A stretch of DNA of 64,000 nt from Limivivens faecihominis (GCF_020686945.1 NZ_JAJEPR010000009.1:46305-110304); one strand, 5' to 3'; counted from the first letter of the stretch, positions 50,533-61,400 are shown. Made by a program: numbers and translations. Notes: generated by a model from the letters alone, not told the origin.

Positions 50533-53462
50533 CAGCATTCCTCACCGCCGATCAGGGGCTTGAGCTCCCCGAACAGCTCTTTTTCTTTCTTCATCCGCTC
50601 TTCTCCGCCCAGGGCGCAGATGCTTCCTGTCTTCAGGATCGCTTCCATATAGGGAGCCAGCTTCTGAATGTCCTCTTCTGTAGCGGAAAGGATCTCGTCT
50701 CTTTCTCTCTGTACCTCTTCCCGGGTGATGTGGGCCAGCCAGGCCGTCATGGAACGGAGGCCTTTGCTTCTCGGTGTCAGCGGCGTATCTAGCTCGCTGA
50801 TGGTTCCGATGACATATTTTGTCATGTCCCGCTCGTCCACATGGAAGTTCTTCACATAATCGGTGACACCCTCGTAGATCTCGTTGGTGGCTCCAAGATT
50901 CGGGTCGCGGTAGGAGGCAAAATAGGAATCTCCCATGACGCCGAAGCCGCTCATGCAGCCGTAGGCGCCGCCTTTGACACGAATGTTGATCCAGAGATAA
51001 TCATAGCTTAAAGCCACTTTCAGGATACGCAGAGCTCCTGTGTAGGGAAGGCCCGCTTTCCGGTAGTTTCCGGTCCGCGCCACAAACTGCACCTGGCCTG
51101 CAGTGAGGAAGCCCTCATTTTTCTGGCCCAGTGCCATATGAAGGGGCGGAAGCTCTGCCGCTCTGGTTTCCAGCTTCTCCTTCAGATTCAGGGAAAGCTT
51201 TTTCACGGAAGTATAATTTTCTTCCTCGCAGGTCACGCTCACAAGAAGGGTATCCTGACGGAACAGAAGACCCATGAGGTGTTTCAGTTTCTCCACAAGC
51301 TCACCTTTACGCTCCTCAAAATGTGCCTCCAGATCCTCGATGAGCTTATAATAACCGATACCGCTTAACGCATCACTGTAGCCGTAAGGCTCGGAAGTAT
51401 AAGCAAGGGCCCGGCCCACAGCGGTCTGATGGCCTGCTGCGCTCAAGCGCTCCTGCAGAGTAGATTTCTGCTCGCTGATGATCTCATAGAGACGGCGGGT
51501 GTCGTCGAGACGGCTCCGGAGCAGGATTTCCTCGATCATGGAGAAGGCGAAGGGCATTTTTTCAGCAAGGGCTTTGGCCCGGATGCCGAACATGGTCCGG
51601 TAGGAGCCGGCCTCCCTATGATCCTGGATCACCTGGGCGTTGGCATAGATACCGCCGGTCTCGATGTTGATCTCACTGAAAAGCTCTCCATATTTATAGT
51701 TTTCCGTATCGATAAAGCCCAGCACCGACTTCAAAAGGCCTGCATAGGGAATATACTCGGCGGGAACGTATTTCATATCAAAGAGAAGGTCCAGATAGCA
51801 GACGCCGTTGGTCACATAATCGTGGCGGACGAAGGTCGTTCCCTCCGCCTGCTCCTCGAGGTTACTGACGGTGTAGGCTTCTTTTCCGATATCCTCCCGT
51901 TTCAGCATCGGGATAGCCTCCAGCTCTTCTTTCGTGGACGGGGTCTCCTGGAAACGGTGAAGGCTCTCGGTCTTCTCCACCAGAGCCTGTCTTTCCTCCT
52001 CGGTAAGGCTCTCCTTGTAGGCGGCAAGCTTCTTCGCCAGCTCCTCCTCCATCCGGTCGTTGAGTCCTTTCTCCGGCTCGATGACTACCAGGGAGGTATG
52101 CGGATTGTTCAGGAGGCCATCACGGATCAGATCCTCATAGTAACCAGTGCCCACCTGTTTTTTCAGGAAATCGAAAACGGCCAGCTGTTTGAGATAGCCG
52201 AAGGGACAGTTGTCATCATAAAGCCAGGTATCCATCATATCGATGCCGTACATCAGTCCTTTCGGGAAAGAACCGAAATCGGCCTCACGGAAACGGAACT
52301 CGGAGGAATTGATACCAGCCATCAGAGATTTCTGATCCAGGCCCTCTGCCACGATGCGCTCCAGCTCTTCCCGGATCACCCGGACGAAACGGTCTTTATC
52401 CTCCGCATTGGCATATTTTGCCGTGATGCTGAATACCGGCTGCATCGTGCCGCTGTCATAGGAACCGCTGATATCCTTTCCGAGGCCTGCGTCGAGAAGC
52501 GCCTGTTTCAGGGGAGCCCCCGGGGCAGAAAGGAGAACGTACTCAATGACCGCATAGGCGTTGGCCTTCTCCACATCCAGACTGCTGCCGATGGCTGCGT
52601 TGAAGGAAAGGTAAGTGTTATCCTCTTCGGAATCTGCTGTGGAAATGGAATATTTTCCGATCTCCGTATGCATCTCCTCGAATTTTTCCGGAAGAACAAT
52701 CTTTGAAGGCACCTCGATGGCATCAAAGGCAGAAAGATACTCCCGGTCCAGATATTCCAGTCGTTCCTGCATATCCACATTTCCGTAAATGTAGATATAG
52801 CTGTTAGCCGGATGATAATAAGTCCGATGGAAATCCAGAAACTCCTCGTAGCTAAGGTCCGGGATGCAGGCCGGATCTCCGCCGGACTCCACGCCGTAGG
52901 TGGAATCCGGGAACAGGGAATTGAGAATCTTCCGGTCCAGAATGTCCTCCGGTGAGGAGAAGGCTCCCTTCATCTCATTATAGACCACGCCATTGTAGAT
53001 CAGCTGGTCTTCCGGGCTTTTCAGCTCATAGTGCCAGCCCTCCTGCCTGAAAATTTCTTCTCTCTTATAGATATTCGGGTAAAAAACCGCATCCAGATAA
53101 ACGTCCATCAGGTTTTTGAAATCCTGTTCATTGCAACTGGCAACGGGATACATGGTCTTGTCAGAATAGGTCATGGCGTTCAGAAACGTGTTCAGGGACC
53201 CTTTGACCAGTTCCACAAAGGGATCCTTGGACGGATATTTCCGGCTGCCGCAGAGAACGCTGTGCTCCATGATATGAGGCGTTCCCTTGCTGTTCACGGG
53301 AGTGGTGCGAAAAGCGATATGGAATACTTTATTTTCATCGTCGTTCAGCACCACAGCCACCCGGGCGCCGGATTTTTTATGGTGGAAAAGATAACCGGCA
53401 GAATGAATATCCGGCAGCTCCTCCTGTAACACCAGCTCATAAGTGTCTGGATAATTGATCAT
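50532..53462 (-). CDS. M16C-family zinc metallopeptidase (presequence-protease-like)
   Basis: 976-aa insulinase-family peptidase of the PreP/M16C type, cytosolic. The inverted zinc motif HxxEH is HIMEHSVLCGS (near residue 75), with the distal Glu in ELVKGSLNTFLNAMTYSDKT. The four-domain layout (two halves of about 450 joined by a helical hinge around 490-530) and GGAYGC in the second half fit the family. It likely degrades short peptides. The ATG at 53462 has GGAGGT; the frame extends upstream without support. First gene of a transcript with era and recO, from a strong promoter. Confidence 0.93.
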   Translation of the reverse strand: MINYPDTYELVLQEELPDIHSAGYLFHHKKSGARVAVVLNDDENKVFHIAFRTTPVNSKGTPHIMEHSVLCGSRKYPSKDPFVELVKGSLNTFLNAMTYSDKTMYPVASCNEQDFKNLMDVYLDAVFYPNIYKREEIFRQEGWHYELKSPEDQLIYNGVVYNEMKGAFSSPEDILDRKILNSLFPDSTYGVESGGDPACIPDLSYEEFLDFHRTYYHPANSYIYIYGNVDMQERLEYLDREYLSAFDAIEVPSKIVLPEKFEEMHTEIGKYSISTADSEEDNTYLSFNAAIGSSLDVEKANAYAVIEYVLLSAPGAPLKQALLDAGLGKDISGSYDSGTMQPVFSITAKYANAEDKDRFVRVIREELERIVAEGLDQKSLMAGINSSEFRFREADFGSFPKGLMYGIDMMDTWLYDDNCPFGYLKQLAVFDFLKKQVGTGYYEDLIRDGLLNNPHTSLVVIEPEKGLNDRMEEELAKKLAAYKESLTEEERQALVEKTESLHRFQETPSTKEELEAIPMLKREDIGKEAYTVSNLEEQAEGTTFVRHDYVTNGVCYLDLLFDMKYVPAEYIPYAGLLKSVLGFIDTENYKYGELFSEINIETGGIYANAQVIQDHREAGSYRTMFGIRAKALAEKMPFAFSMIEEILLRSRLDDTRRLYEIISEQKSTLQERLSAAGHQTAVGRALAYTSEPYGYSDALSGIGYYKLIEDLEAHFEERKGELVEKLKHLMGLLFRQDTLLVSVTCEEENYTSVKKLSLNLKEKLETRAAELPPLHMALGQKNEGFLTAGQVQFVARTGNYRKAGLPYTGALRILKVALSYDYLWINIRVKGGAYGCMSGFGVMGDSYFASYRDPNLGATNEIYEGVTDYVKNFHVDERDMTKYVIGTISELDTPLTPRSKGLRSMTAWLAHITREEVQRERDEILSATEEDIQKLAPYMEAILKTGSICALGGEERMKKEKELFGELKPLIGGEEC

Positions 53463-53529
53463 ACTGTTACCTCCGCTGTATGCTCTTATTTTTCTTTCAC
53501 CGGGCAAAAATGCCCGCACTATCGTTGTC

Positions 53530-53558
53530 AGTATATCAGACTTTCCAGAAAAGTGCAA
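53530..53558 (-). promoter_or_regulatory. Promoter of the M16C peptidase-era-recO operon
   Basis: TTGCAC (53553-53558), 17-bp spacer, TATACT (53530-53535). A small hairpin GGGCAAAAATGCCC lies in the leader. Confidence 0.7.
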
Positions 53559-53562
53559 AGAA

Positions 53563-53607
53563 AAACCTCCGGGCGGAAATTTTGTAAAAATCCCCCGAAG
53601 GTTCTCG
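53563..53607 (-). terminator. Terminator of the rha/pdu operon
   Basis: AACCTCCGGG / CCCGAAGGTT, one mismatch, followed by TTTTTCTTT on the minus strand. Confidence 0.75.
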
Positions 53608-53612
53608 TATTT

Positions 53613-54632
53613 TTATAAGATTTCCGGAAGGACGGACAGTCCGTACTCTGCCAGAGAATGGTCTTCCTCACCGGTGCCGCCGCTGATTCCCAGGCCTCCG
53701 ATGATCCGGCCATCGACCTTCAGCGGAATGCCGCCGCCGAAAATGACGATCTTTCCGCCGTCCATCTTGTCCACCCCGTAGAAGGTGCCGCCGGGCTGGG
53801 CCAGGACGCTCAGCTCTTTCGTGGACATTTTCACGGCCACAGAAGTGTAGGCCTTCTTCATTGCCACGTCAAAGCTTACGAGGAAAGCGCCGTCCATGAC
53901 GTGAACGGAGATCGGATTTCCCTCGGGCCCGCAGACGGCGATCACCGCCTGTTTGCCGCGGCGTCTGGCCTCCTCCTCGATCTTCTCAGTCAGCTTCTTC
54001 GCTGTCTCCAGATTGATCTTCCGGTTGTCGTTGACCCTTCTTAAGATCTCTTCGATCAAAGCGTTGTTTTTCTCTGTCATCTCGGTCTCCTTCTGAGGCT
54101 TCAAAACCGGTTTTTCTTCCGGAAGCTCTGTCTCCTCCGCCTCCATGGACCGGGCCAGAACATAGAGGTAATCTCCCAGCCGGTTCATGTATTTTTTCGC
54201 CATGGCATCGGAGCCAAACTTGATGCTGACCGTGGAAAGACGTCTCTCTGCCCTTCTGGCAACGGATCTGGCTACAGACACTCTGGCAGAAAGACGATTT
54301 CCCCCCGGAAGGGCTTCTTCTTTTCCGGCCGGAAGCGTTTCCCGTATGGCATCGATCTCCGCCTCCAGTTTCTCCACAGCTCCCTCTTCCAGACGGTTTT
54401 TCCGGTTGTGAGGATCCTCGGTCAGGGCAACGACAGCCAGGAGGTCTTTCTGAATAGCCTCCAGCAGGGTCTTTTCCCGGCCGGGACTCAAGTCTGCCTT
54501 CACAAGGCCCAGATGGCTGATGAGCTCATCTAGGGTCCCCAAAAGTTCGATCCGGTCGTCCGATTTTGGAATACTGGGGCCATGGACCAGGCTGGTCATG
54601 CCGCCGTCTCCGTTTTTGGTATAGATATTCAT
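53613..54632 (-). CDS. pduO: PduO-type cob(I)alamin adenosyltransferase fused to a GlcG/HbpS-like domain
   Basis: 339 aa with two domains. About 1-170 is the PduO ATP:corrinoid adenosyltransferase: YTKNGDGGMTSL, ELLGTLDELISHLGL, and the ATP/cobalamin region RRAERRLSTV...YMNRLGDYLYVLAR. After a linker, about 190-339 is a GlcG/HbpS-like domain (KAYTSVAVKMSTKEL, GGGIPLKVDGRIIGGLGISG), known in full-length PduO to bind haem. Makes adenosylcobalamin, the cofactor of propanediol dehydratase. Encoded 27 nt after rhaB, which makes sense since rhamnose breakdown yields 1,2-propanediol. No dehydratase genes are in the window. Confidence 0.93.
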   Translation of the reverse strand: MNIYTKNGDGGMTSLVHGPSIPKSDDRIELLGTLDELISHLGLVKADLSPGREKTLLEAIQKDLLAVVALTEDPHNRKNRLEEGAVEKLEAEIDAIRETLPAGKEEALPGGNRLSARVSVARSVARRAERRLSTVSIKFGSDAMAKKYMNRLGDYLYVLARSMEAEETELPEEKPVLKPQKETEMTEKNNALIEEILRRVNDNRKINLETAKKLTEKIEEEARRRGKQAVIAVCGPEGNPISVHVMDGAFLVSFDVAMKKAYTSVAVKMSTKELSVLAQPGGTFYGVDKMDGGKIVIFGGGIPLKVDGRIIGGLGISGGTGEEDHSLAEYGLSVLPEIL

Positions 54633-54659
54633 AGATCCGTCTCCTTTGTGAAGAATCCG

Positions 54660-56087
54660 TTATGCTTCCGGCATATGGATCTCCTGGGGGAAGGAATTGC
54701 TGATGATCTTTCTTCCTTCCTCTCTGTCTTTGATCGCGCCCAGAGCTTTGAGCTGCATCGTGATATTTCCGAGAACAGAACCCTCGATGGGACCTGCTAC
54801 GACTTTCTTTCCGGTGTTCTTCGCGGTAAGCTCGCAGAGGAGTTTATCCTGGATGCCGCCGCCTACCATGTTGATGCAGGGAACGTTCTTACCGGTGAGG
54901 TGCTCCAGCTCTCTTACGACTTTGCCGTACTCCTGGGTCAGGCCGTTGTAAATCGCCATGGCGATCTCTCCCAGGCCCTCCGGTGTGCCCTGACCGTGCT
55001 CCTCGCAGTAACCGATGACTTCCTTCATCATATTGTAGGGAGCGGTAAATCTCGGGTCATTCGGATCGATGACAAAGTCTTTTCTTGCTGCCTCTCTGGA
55101 AGCCCTGATGATATCCGGGAAGGAAACCTCTCCCTCGAATTCACACCAGTTTTTCCGGAGGTTCTGCATGATCCAGAGACCGTTGATGTTTTTCAGGTAG
55201 CGGATCTTGCCCTCTACGCCGCCCTCGTTGGTGTAGTTGTATTTGAAGGACTCGTCGGTCAGAATCGGCTCGTCCAGCTCCATTCCCATAAGGGACCAGG
55301 TCCCGCAGCTTAAGAATACGGCATCCTTGTCGAACAGCGGTGTGCCTGCCACAGCGGAAGCGGTATCATGGCTTCCAACAGCGATGACTTTCACACCGGA
55401 AAGACCGGTCTCCTCTGTCACCTCCGGAAGAAGGTCGCCGATGATCGTTGCGGGCTGTACCAGCTCACCGAAGATATCGGTGCGAAGACCTGCTCTCTTG
55501 ATGAGGTCGAAATCCCAGTCGCGGGTCTTTGCATTCAGAAGCTCGCCAGTGCTGGCCATCGTGTACTCGTTGTATTTCTTTCCGGTCAGAAGATATCCGA
55601 AGAGCTCTGGCATAAAGAGCAGACGGTCTGCTTTCTCATAGATGTCCGGACGCATTTTCTTATCCGCATAGAGCTGGAAAATTGTGTTGAAGTTCATGAA
55701 CTGGATACCGGTGGAAGCATAGATCTCTTTTAACGGAACGATCTTGCCCACCTCGTCGATAACGCCGATTGTGCGGTCGTCACGGTAGTTGATGGGGTTT
55801 CCGATGATGTTTCCGTCTTTGTCCAGCAGCGCGTAATCCACTCCCCAGGTATCGATAGCCAGACTCTTGATCGGAAGCTTTCTGGCTGCCGCTTTTTTCA
55901 GTCCCTGTTTCAGTTCGTGATACAGGCGGAAGGTATCCCAGTAAAAGTTCTTGCCGATACGCACCGGATCATTGGAAAAACGGTGCAGCTCCTCCAGTTC
56001 AATTTTTCCATCTGCATATTTGCTCAGGATCATACGACCGCTTGACGCTCCAAAGTCAAAGGCCAGATTGTAAATTGTCTCTCCCAT
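54660..56087 (-). CDS. rhaB: Rhamnulokinase
   Basis: FGGY-family kinase of 475 aa phosphorylating L-rhamnulose to rhamnulose 1-phosphate. Marks: LAFDFGASSGRMIL with the ATP-side Asp, IDTWGVDYALLD, NYRDDRT (the substrate-side motif), GSHDTASAVAGTP with the catalytic Asp, LSCGTWSLMG, and NMVGGGIQDKLLCELTA. These fit RhaB rather than xylulo- or gluconokinase. The ATG at 56087 has AGAGGT; the frame extends to 56168 but overlaps no ribosome site. It follows the DeoR gene by 26 nt. rhaA and rhaD must be elsewhere. Confidence 0.94.
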   Translation of the reverse strand: MGETIYNLAFDFGASSGRMILSKYADGKIELEELHRFSNDPVRIGKNFYWDTFRLYHELKQGLKKAAARKLPIKSLAIDTWGVDYALLDKDGNIIGNPINYRDDRTIGVIDEVGKIVPLKEIYASTGIQFMNFNTIFQLYADKKMRPDIYEKADRLLFMPELFGYLLTGKKYNEYTMASTGELLNAKTRDWDFDLIKRAGLRTDIFGELVQPATIIGDLLPEVTEETGLSGVKVIAVGSHDTASAVAGTPLFDKDAVFLSCGTWSLMGMELDEPILTDESFKYNYTNEGGVEGKIRYLKNINGLWIMQNLRKNWCEFEGEVSFPDIIRASREAARKDFVIDPNDPRFTAPYNMMKEVIGYCEEHGQGTPEGLGEIAMAIYNGLTQEYGKVVRELEHLTGKNVPCINMVGGGIQDKLLCELTAKNTGKKVVAGPIEGSVLGNITMQLKALGAIKDREEGRKIISNSFPQEIHMPEA

Positions 56088-56113
56088 TTTGTTTACCTCT
56101 CCATTTTTTGTAT

Positions 56114-56881
56114 TTATTCGGCTCCTGTGATCAGACGGATGCCTCTTTTTTCCAGGCAGTCCACCCATTCCTTTTTCGGGGTTTTATCCAGGACCAGAAT
56201 ATCCCCCTCTGATAAATCCATCACCTTCACAAAAAAGACGTGCTCCAGTTTACTGGTATCCGCCGCCAGGATTGTGGTCCGGGCACAGTTGTGCATGCAG
56301 TTCTTCACATCTGCTTCCATCTCATGGGAATCCGTAACCCCTTTTGCGAGATCGATTCCCTTGCAGGAAAGAATGGCTTTATCCACATAGTATTTCTCCA
56401 GCACATCCTGCGCCATCTTGCCCACCAGCGACAGGGAAGAATCCCTTAAGGTTCCGCCGGTGGATATGACCTTGATACCTTCACAGCCGGAAAGCTCAAT
56501 AAGAACCTCCACAGAATTGGTTATCACCGTCAGCTTTTTCTTCTTTTTCAGCTCCTGGGCAATCATCAAAGATGTGGAAGAACTGTCCAGCATAATGCTC
56601 TCCCCGTCCTCAATCAGAGAAGCGACGGTCTGAGCAATCTTCTGTTTTTCCTTCCGGTTTGTCTTTTCACGGATTTTCAGAGGCATGTCGATTGTGCTGT
56701 TTTTATTCAGGACTGCGCCGCCGTAGGTCTTTTTCACAAAGCCCTCTTTTTCCAGCTTCTCCAGGTCCCTGCGGATGGTTTCCTCCGTCACCTGGTAGCG
56801 GGTGCTCAGCTCTGCCACCAGCACTCTTTGTTCCTTTTGCAGAATCGATAGAATTTCGTTTTTCCGCTCAATGGCCAGCAT
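56114..56881 (-). CDS. DeoR-family regulator of the rha operon
   Basis: 255 aa. The N-terminal winged helix-turn-helix is the DeoR signature (ERKNEILSILQKEQ, then TRYQVTEETIRRDLEKLEKE). The C-terminal DeoRC sensor domain has VTNSVEVLIEL and the GGTLRDSS and DKAILSCKGID segments that bind phosphorylated sugars. First gene of the operon with rhaB and pduO, so likely an autoregulator responding to a rhamnose intermediate (inference). GGGAGGCG precedes the ATG. Confidence 0.92.
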   Translation of the reverse strand: MLAIERKNEILSILQKEQRVLVAELSTRYQVTEETIRRDLEKLEKEGFVKKTYGGAVLNKNSTIDMPLKIREKTNRKEKQKIAQTVASLIEDGESIMLDSSSTSLMIAQELKKKKKLTVITNSVEVLIELSGCEGIKVISTGGTLRDSSLSLVGKMAQDVLEKYYVDKAILSCKGIDLAKGVTDSHEMEADVKNCMHNCARTTILAADTSKLEHVFFVKVMDLSEGDILVLDKTPKKEWVDCLEKRGIRLITGAE

Positions 56882-56889
56882 TAAAATCG

Positions 56890-56938
56890 CCTCCCTCTTG
56901 TAGCTTTCATTATACTACAGGAAGGAGGCGTATTACAA
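56890..56938 (-). promoter_or_regulatory. Promoter and dyad upstream of the DeoR gene
   Basis: TTGTAA (56933-56938), 18-bp spacer, TATAAT (56909-56914). An imperfect inverted repeat (CCTCC..TTGTAG against CTACAGGAAGGAGG, 12 of 14 paired) spans the -10 box and includes the gene's ribosome site, so it could be an operator or an RNA stem. Confidence 0.5.
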
Positions 56939-56954
56939 GTTGTTTTTTGTTGCT

Positions 56955-58316
56955 TTACTTTGTTTTTGTACGCTTTGGGGAATGGGCGTAGTAACTGCTG
57001 GTGCGCTGACGGTAAAGCATCAGAAGACCTCTGACGCAGAGTTCCACGGCCATGGCGATCCACATGCCCGGAAGCCCCAAGAAACGTACCAGCACCACAG
57101 CAAGGCCCAGGCGCACGATCCAGATGCTTCCGAGATTCATAAGGCTTGGGATAAACGTATCCCCCGCCCCCCGTAAGGCTCCGGCCGCCACGATGGAAAC
57201 GCCAAAAAGAGGTTCCGCCAGAAGCTCGATCCGAAGAACCCGGGTGGCCAGTTCTCGCACTGTCGCATCCGGAGTCAGGATCCGGAAGACCACCGGACAG
57301 ATAAACATCATCACCAGGCCCGTAAAGCCCATGAAAAGCGCTCCCATGGCCGTACAGATATTTCCGTACCGTTTCGCCATTTTCGGTTTCCCAGCACCCA
57401 CGCTTTTTCCCACCAGGGTCGTGGCCGCAGAGCCGATGCCATAGCCCGGCATATAGCAGAAGCTCTCCGCCGTCACAGCAAAGGAATTGGCCGCGATGGC
57501 TGTGGCTCCCAAGGGCGCGATAATCCGGGTAGCCATAACCATAGCGCTGTTCATCGCCACTTCCTGAACTGCCACCGGTGTACCGATCCGGAAGGCTTTT
57601 TTCAGAATTTCCCCGTCAAAATGGCCTTTCTCCGCATGGAGCAGCCGAAGCTGGGGATTGTGGATGCAGCAGCGCCAGGTCATGGTGAGACTGATCACCG
57701 CGCAGGCCAGGGCCGTTCCCATACCGGCTCCCAGAACGCCAAAGCGTGGAATCAGAATCGCGTTGAAAACCACATCCAGAAGACACATCACCGCATTCAA
57801 GATACTGGGAGTCACCATATCGCCGCTGCACTGCAAAAAGGAGGACGACAGGGAATTGAGCTGGGAAAAAGGAAGCATCAGGGCAAACACGAAAAAGTAC
57901 AGCGTGGCGTCTTTTCGTATGCCCGGTTCTCCACCAAGCCACGCGGGAAGCTGACCGCTGATGGATACTCCCAAAAGACTTAAAAGTCCCGAGACGATCA
58001 AGGCTGTCACTAGGCCGTGGCGGACTACATTTCTGGCCTCCGCCTCCTCTCCTGCTCCGATCCGGTGAGCCACCTGGACAGAAAAACCTGATGAGACTGC
58101 ATAAGTCACTCCATTAAAAAGCCAGGTGCTGGAGGCAACCAGGCCGATCGTTGCGGAAGCATTTGCTCCCAAAGCTCCCACCATGGCGGAATCAATATAC
58201 TGCATCACGATGGTGGTGATCTGGGTCAGAATCGCCGGAAGGCTTAAGATCCAGACCTCCTTGATCTCCGGTTTCAAACGGAGCCAGTTCTGCTTTAATT
58301 TTTTTGTTTTTTTCAT
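56955..58316 (-). CDS. MATE-family efflux transporter
   Basis: 453-aa multidrug/cation antiporter-like protein with twelve predicted membrane segments. Characteristic: ILTQITTIVMQYIDSAMVGA, GYGIGSAATTLVGKSVGAGK. The ATG at 58316 has GGAAGGG upstream; an earlier ATG at 58361 lies in the nifJ terminator. Basic tail RTSSYYAHSPKRTKTK. Substrate unknown; lies 39 bases after the nifJ terminator. Confidence 0.92.
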   Translation of the reverse strand: MKKTKKLKQNWLRLKPEIKEVWILSLPAILTQITTIVMQYIDSAMVGALGANASATIGLVASSTWLFNGVTYAVSSGFSVQVAHRIGAGEEAEARNVVRHGLVTALIVSGLLSLLGVSISGQLPAWLGGEPGIRKDATLYFFVFALMLPFSQLNSLSSSFLQCSGDMVTPSILNAVMCLLDVVFNAILIPRFGVLGAGMGTALACAVISLTMTWRCCIHNPQLRLLHAEKGHFDGEILKKAFRIGTPVAVQEVAMNSAMVMATRIIAPLGATAIAANSFAVTAESFCYMPGYGIGSAATTLVGKSVGAGKPKMAKRYGNICTAMGALFMGFTGLVMMFICPVVFRILTPDATVRELATRVLRIELLAEPLFGVSIVAAGALRGAGDTFIPSLMNLGSIWIVRLGLAVVLVRFLGLPGMWIAMAVELCVRGLLMLYRQRTSSYYAHSPKRTKTK

Positions 58317-58347
58317 TACGATATCCCTTCCATTATGGTGGTAAAAA

Positions 58348-58386
58348 AAAGAGCGGTACACGACCGCGAAGCCGGTACCGCTCTTT
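58348..58386 (-). terminator. Terminator of nifJ
   Basis: AAAGAGCGGTAC / GTACCGCTCTTT with eight T on the minus strand. Confidence 0.95.
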
Positions 58387-58408
58387 CTGTTATTGGAATT
58401 TTAAGAGA

Positions 58409-61400
58409 TTATTTCTCCTCGTTGCTGTACATGGTAACGAGTCTCTGCAGATACTCGTATCTCTCGTTTGCCTCTGCCTCAGATTTAGCGAACAGTCTTG
58501 CTGCTTTCTCCGGGTTAGCACGTTTCAGAGAGTTGTAACGAACCTCGCCGTCCAGGAAATCCTGGTAGCTCTCTGTCGGAGCCTTGGAATCCAGAGCGAA
58601 CTTCTTGTCTGCTGCCGGGTTGAAGCGGAAGTTGTGCCAGTAACCGCACTTAACTGCCAGCTCTTCCTCGGTCTGAGCTTTTGCCATACCCTTCTTGATA
58701 CCATGGTTGATACACGGAGCGTAAGCGATGATCAGGGACGGTCCCGGATAAGCCTCTGCCTCTGCGATTGCTTTTACAGTCTGAGCCATATCAGCACCCA
58801 TGGAGATCTGTGCTACATATACATAACCATAGGACATAGCGATGGAAGCCATATCTTTCTTCTTGGTCTCTTTACCACCAGCTGCGAACTGAGCGATTGC
58901 TCCGGTTCTGGTAGCTTTACTTGCCTGTCCACCGGTGTTGGAGTAAACCTCAGTATCGAATACCATGACGTTGATGTCTTTGCCAGAAGCAAGAACATGG
59001 TCAACACCACCAAATCCGATATCGTAAGCCCATCCGTCACCACCGAAGATCCACTGGGATTTCTTAGCCAGGAAGTCTTTATTCTTAACGATGTCTTTGC
59101 AAACATCACAGTCAACGCCAGAGAGAACCTCTACCAGTTTATCGGTAGCAGCACCGTTGGTTGCGCCAACGCTGAAGGTATCCAGCCATTCCTGGCAGGC
59201 AGCCTTAACGTCCTCAGAAGCTTTCTCGTTAGCCATTACAGACTCAACTTTGGTCTTCAGGCCATCTCTGATTGCTTTCTGAGCAAGCAGCATACCATAA
59301 CCGAACTCTGCGTTATCCTCGAACAGAGAGTTGCTCCATGCAGGACCCTGTCCTTTTTCGTTTACGGTGTACGGAGTAGACGGTGAAGAGTTGCCCCAGA
59401 TAGAAGAACATCCGGTTGCGTTTGCGATATACATTCTGTCACCGAACAGCTGAGTGATCAGTTTTGCGTACGGGGTCTCACCACAACCTGCACAAGCTCC
59501 GGAGAACTCAAGCAGCGGCTGTTTGAACTGAGATCCTTTTACGGTATTCTCTTTGTATTTTGCTACGACATCTGCTTTTGCCGGAAGCTCTACAGCATAG
59601 TCGAAGTATTTCTGCTCGCCTGCGCTTGCTTCCATGTTTTCCATAGCCAGTGCCTTCGCACCCTTCTTGCCCGGGCAGACATTTGCACAGGAACCACAGC
59701 CGGTACAGTCGTAAGCGGAAACTACCATAGCAAATTTGTAATCTGCCATACCGGTCATCGGCATTACTTTCATGCCTTCCGGAGCCTTCTCTGCTTCCTC
59801 AGCGGTAAGAGCTACCGGACGGATTGCAGCATGCGGGCAGACATAGGAACAACGGTTACACTGGATACAGTTCTCGGAATTCCAAACAGGAACGTTTACT
59901 GCGATACCACGTTTCTCGTATGCGGAAGTACCGCTCGGCGTGGAACCGTCAACATAATCCTTGAATGCAGAAACCGGAAGGCTGTTACCCTCCTGAGCAG
60001 ATACTTTGCTCTGAATGGTATTTACGAAATCAACAGCATCTTTTCTGCCGTTCTCAGCGTGAGTCATCTCAAGGCCTTCGTCAGCTGCGTTCTTCCAGCT
60101 CTCCGGAACCTGAACCTCAACAACCTGTTTTGCACCGGCTTCGATAGCTGCCCAGTTCTTCTGAACGACATCATCACCCTTACGTCCGTAGGTTGCTTTT
60201 GCTGCAGCCTTCATAAGGTCGATAGCCTGATCCTCCGGAATGATGTCTGCCAGTTTGAAGAATGCAGACTGGAGAATGGTGTTGATACGGGTCGGACCCA
60301 TGCCGGTCTCGATACCGATCTTAACGCCGTCGATGATGTAGAATTTGATGCCATGGTTAGCGATGAATGCTTTTACCTGGCCCGGAAGATGTTTCTCAAG
60401 TCCTTCCATATCCCACGGGCAGTTCAGAAGGAAAGTACCTCCGTCTACCAGCTCCTGTACCATGTTGTATTTACGAACATAGGACGGATTGTGGCAGGCT
60501 ACGAAGTTTGCCTTGTGGATCAGATAGGTGGATTTGATCGGTTTCTTACCGAAACGCAGGTGAGACATGGTAACACCGCCGGACTTCTTGGAATCGTAAT
60601 CGAAGTAAGCCTGAGCGTACATGTCTGTGTTATCACCGATGATCTTGATGGAGTTCTTGTTTGCACCAACGGTACCGTCAGCACCAAGACCCCAGAATTT
60701 ACAGTTGATGGTTCCTTCCGGAGTGGTTACCAGCGGAGCGCCAAGTTCCAGAGAAAGTCCGGTCACATCATCTACGATACCGATGGTGAATTTTGCTTTC
60801 TCTGTGTTCTCGTATACAGCTACGATCTGAGCCGGAGTGGTATCCTTGGAACCAAGGCCATAACGTCCGGTGAAGATCGGAGTGTCGTTGAATTTTGTTC
60901 CCTTCAGAGCTGCAACTACATCCAGGTACAGCGGCTCGCCCATAGCACCCGGCTCTTTGGTTCTGTCAAGAACAGAAATCTGTTTTACAGTCTCGGGGAT
61001 AGCTGCTACCAGAGCCTCTGCACAGAACGGTCTGTACAGACGAACTTTGACAACGCCAACTTTCTTACCGGCAGCTCTCAGGTAGTCAATGGTCTCCTCG
61101 ATGGTATCACATACGGAGCCCATAGCGATGATCACATGCTCGGCATCCTCAGCACCATAGTAGTTGAACAGTTTGTAATCTGTTCCGATCTTTGCATTTA
61201 CTTTGTCCATGTATTCCTGTACGATTGCGGGCATTGCATCGTAGTAGGAGTTGCAGGCCTCCCTTGCCTGGAAGAAGATATCCGGGTTCTGAGCGGAACC
61301 TCTCTGGCAGGGATGGTTCGGGTTCAGAGCATGTTTACGGAATGCATCAACAGCATCCATATCTACCATGTCCTTCAGATCCTCGTAATCCCAGGTCTCG

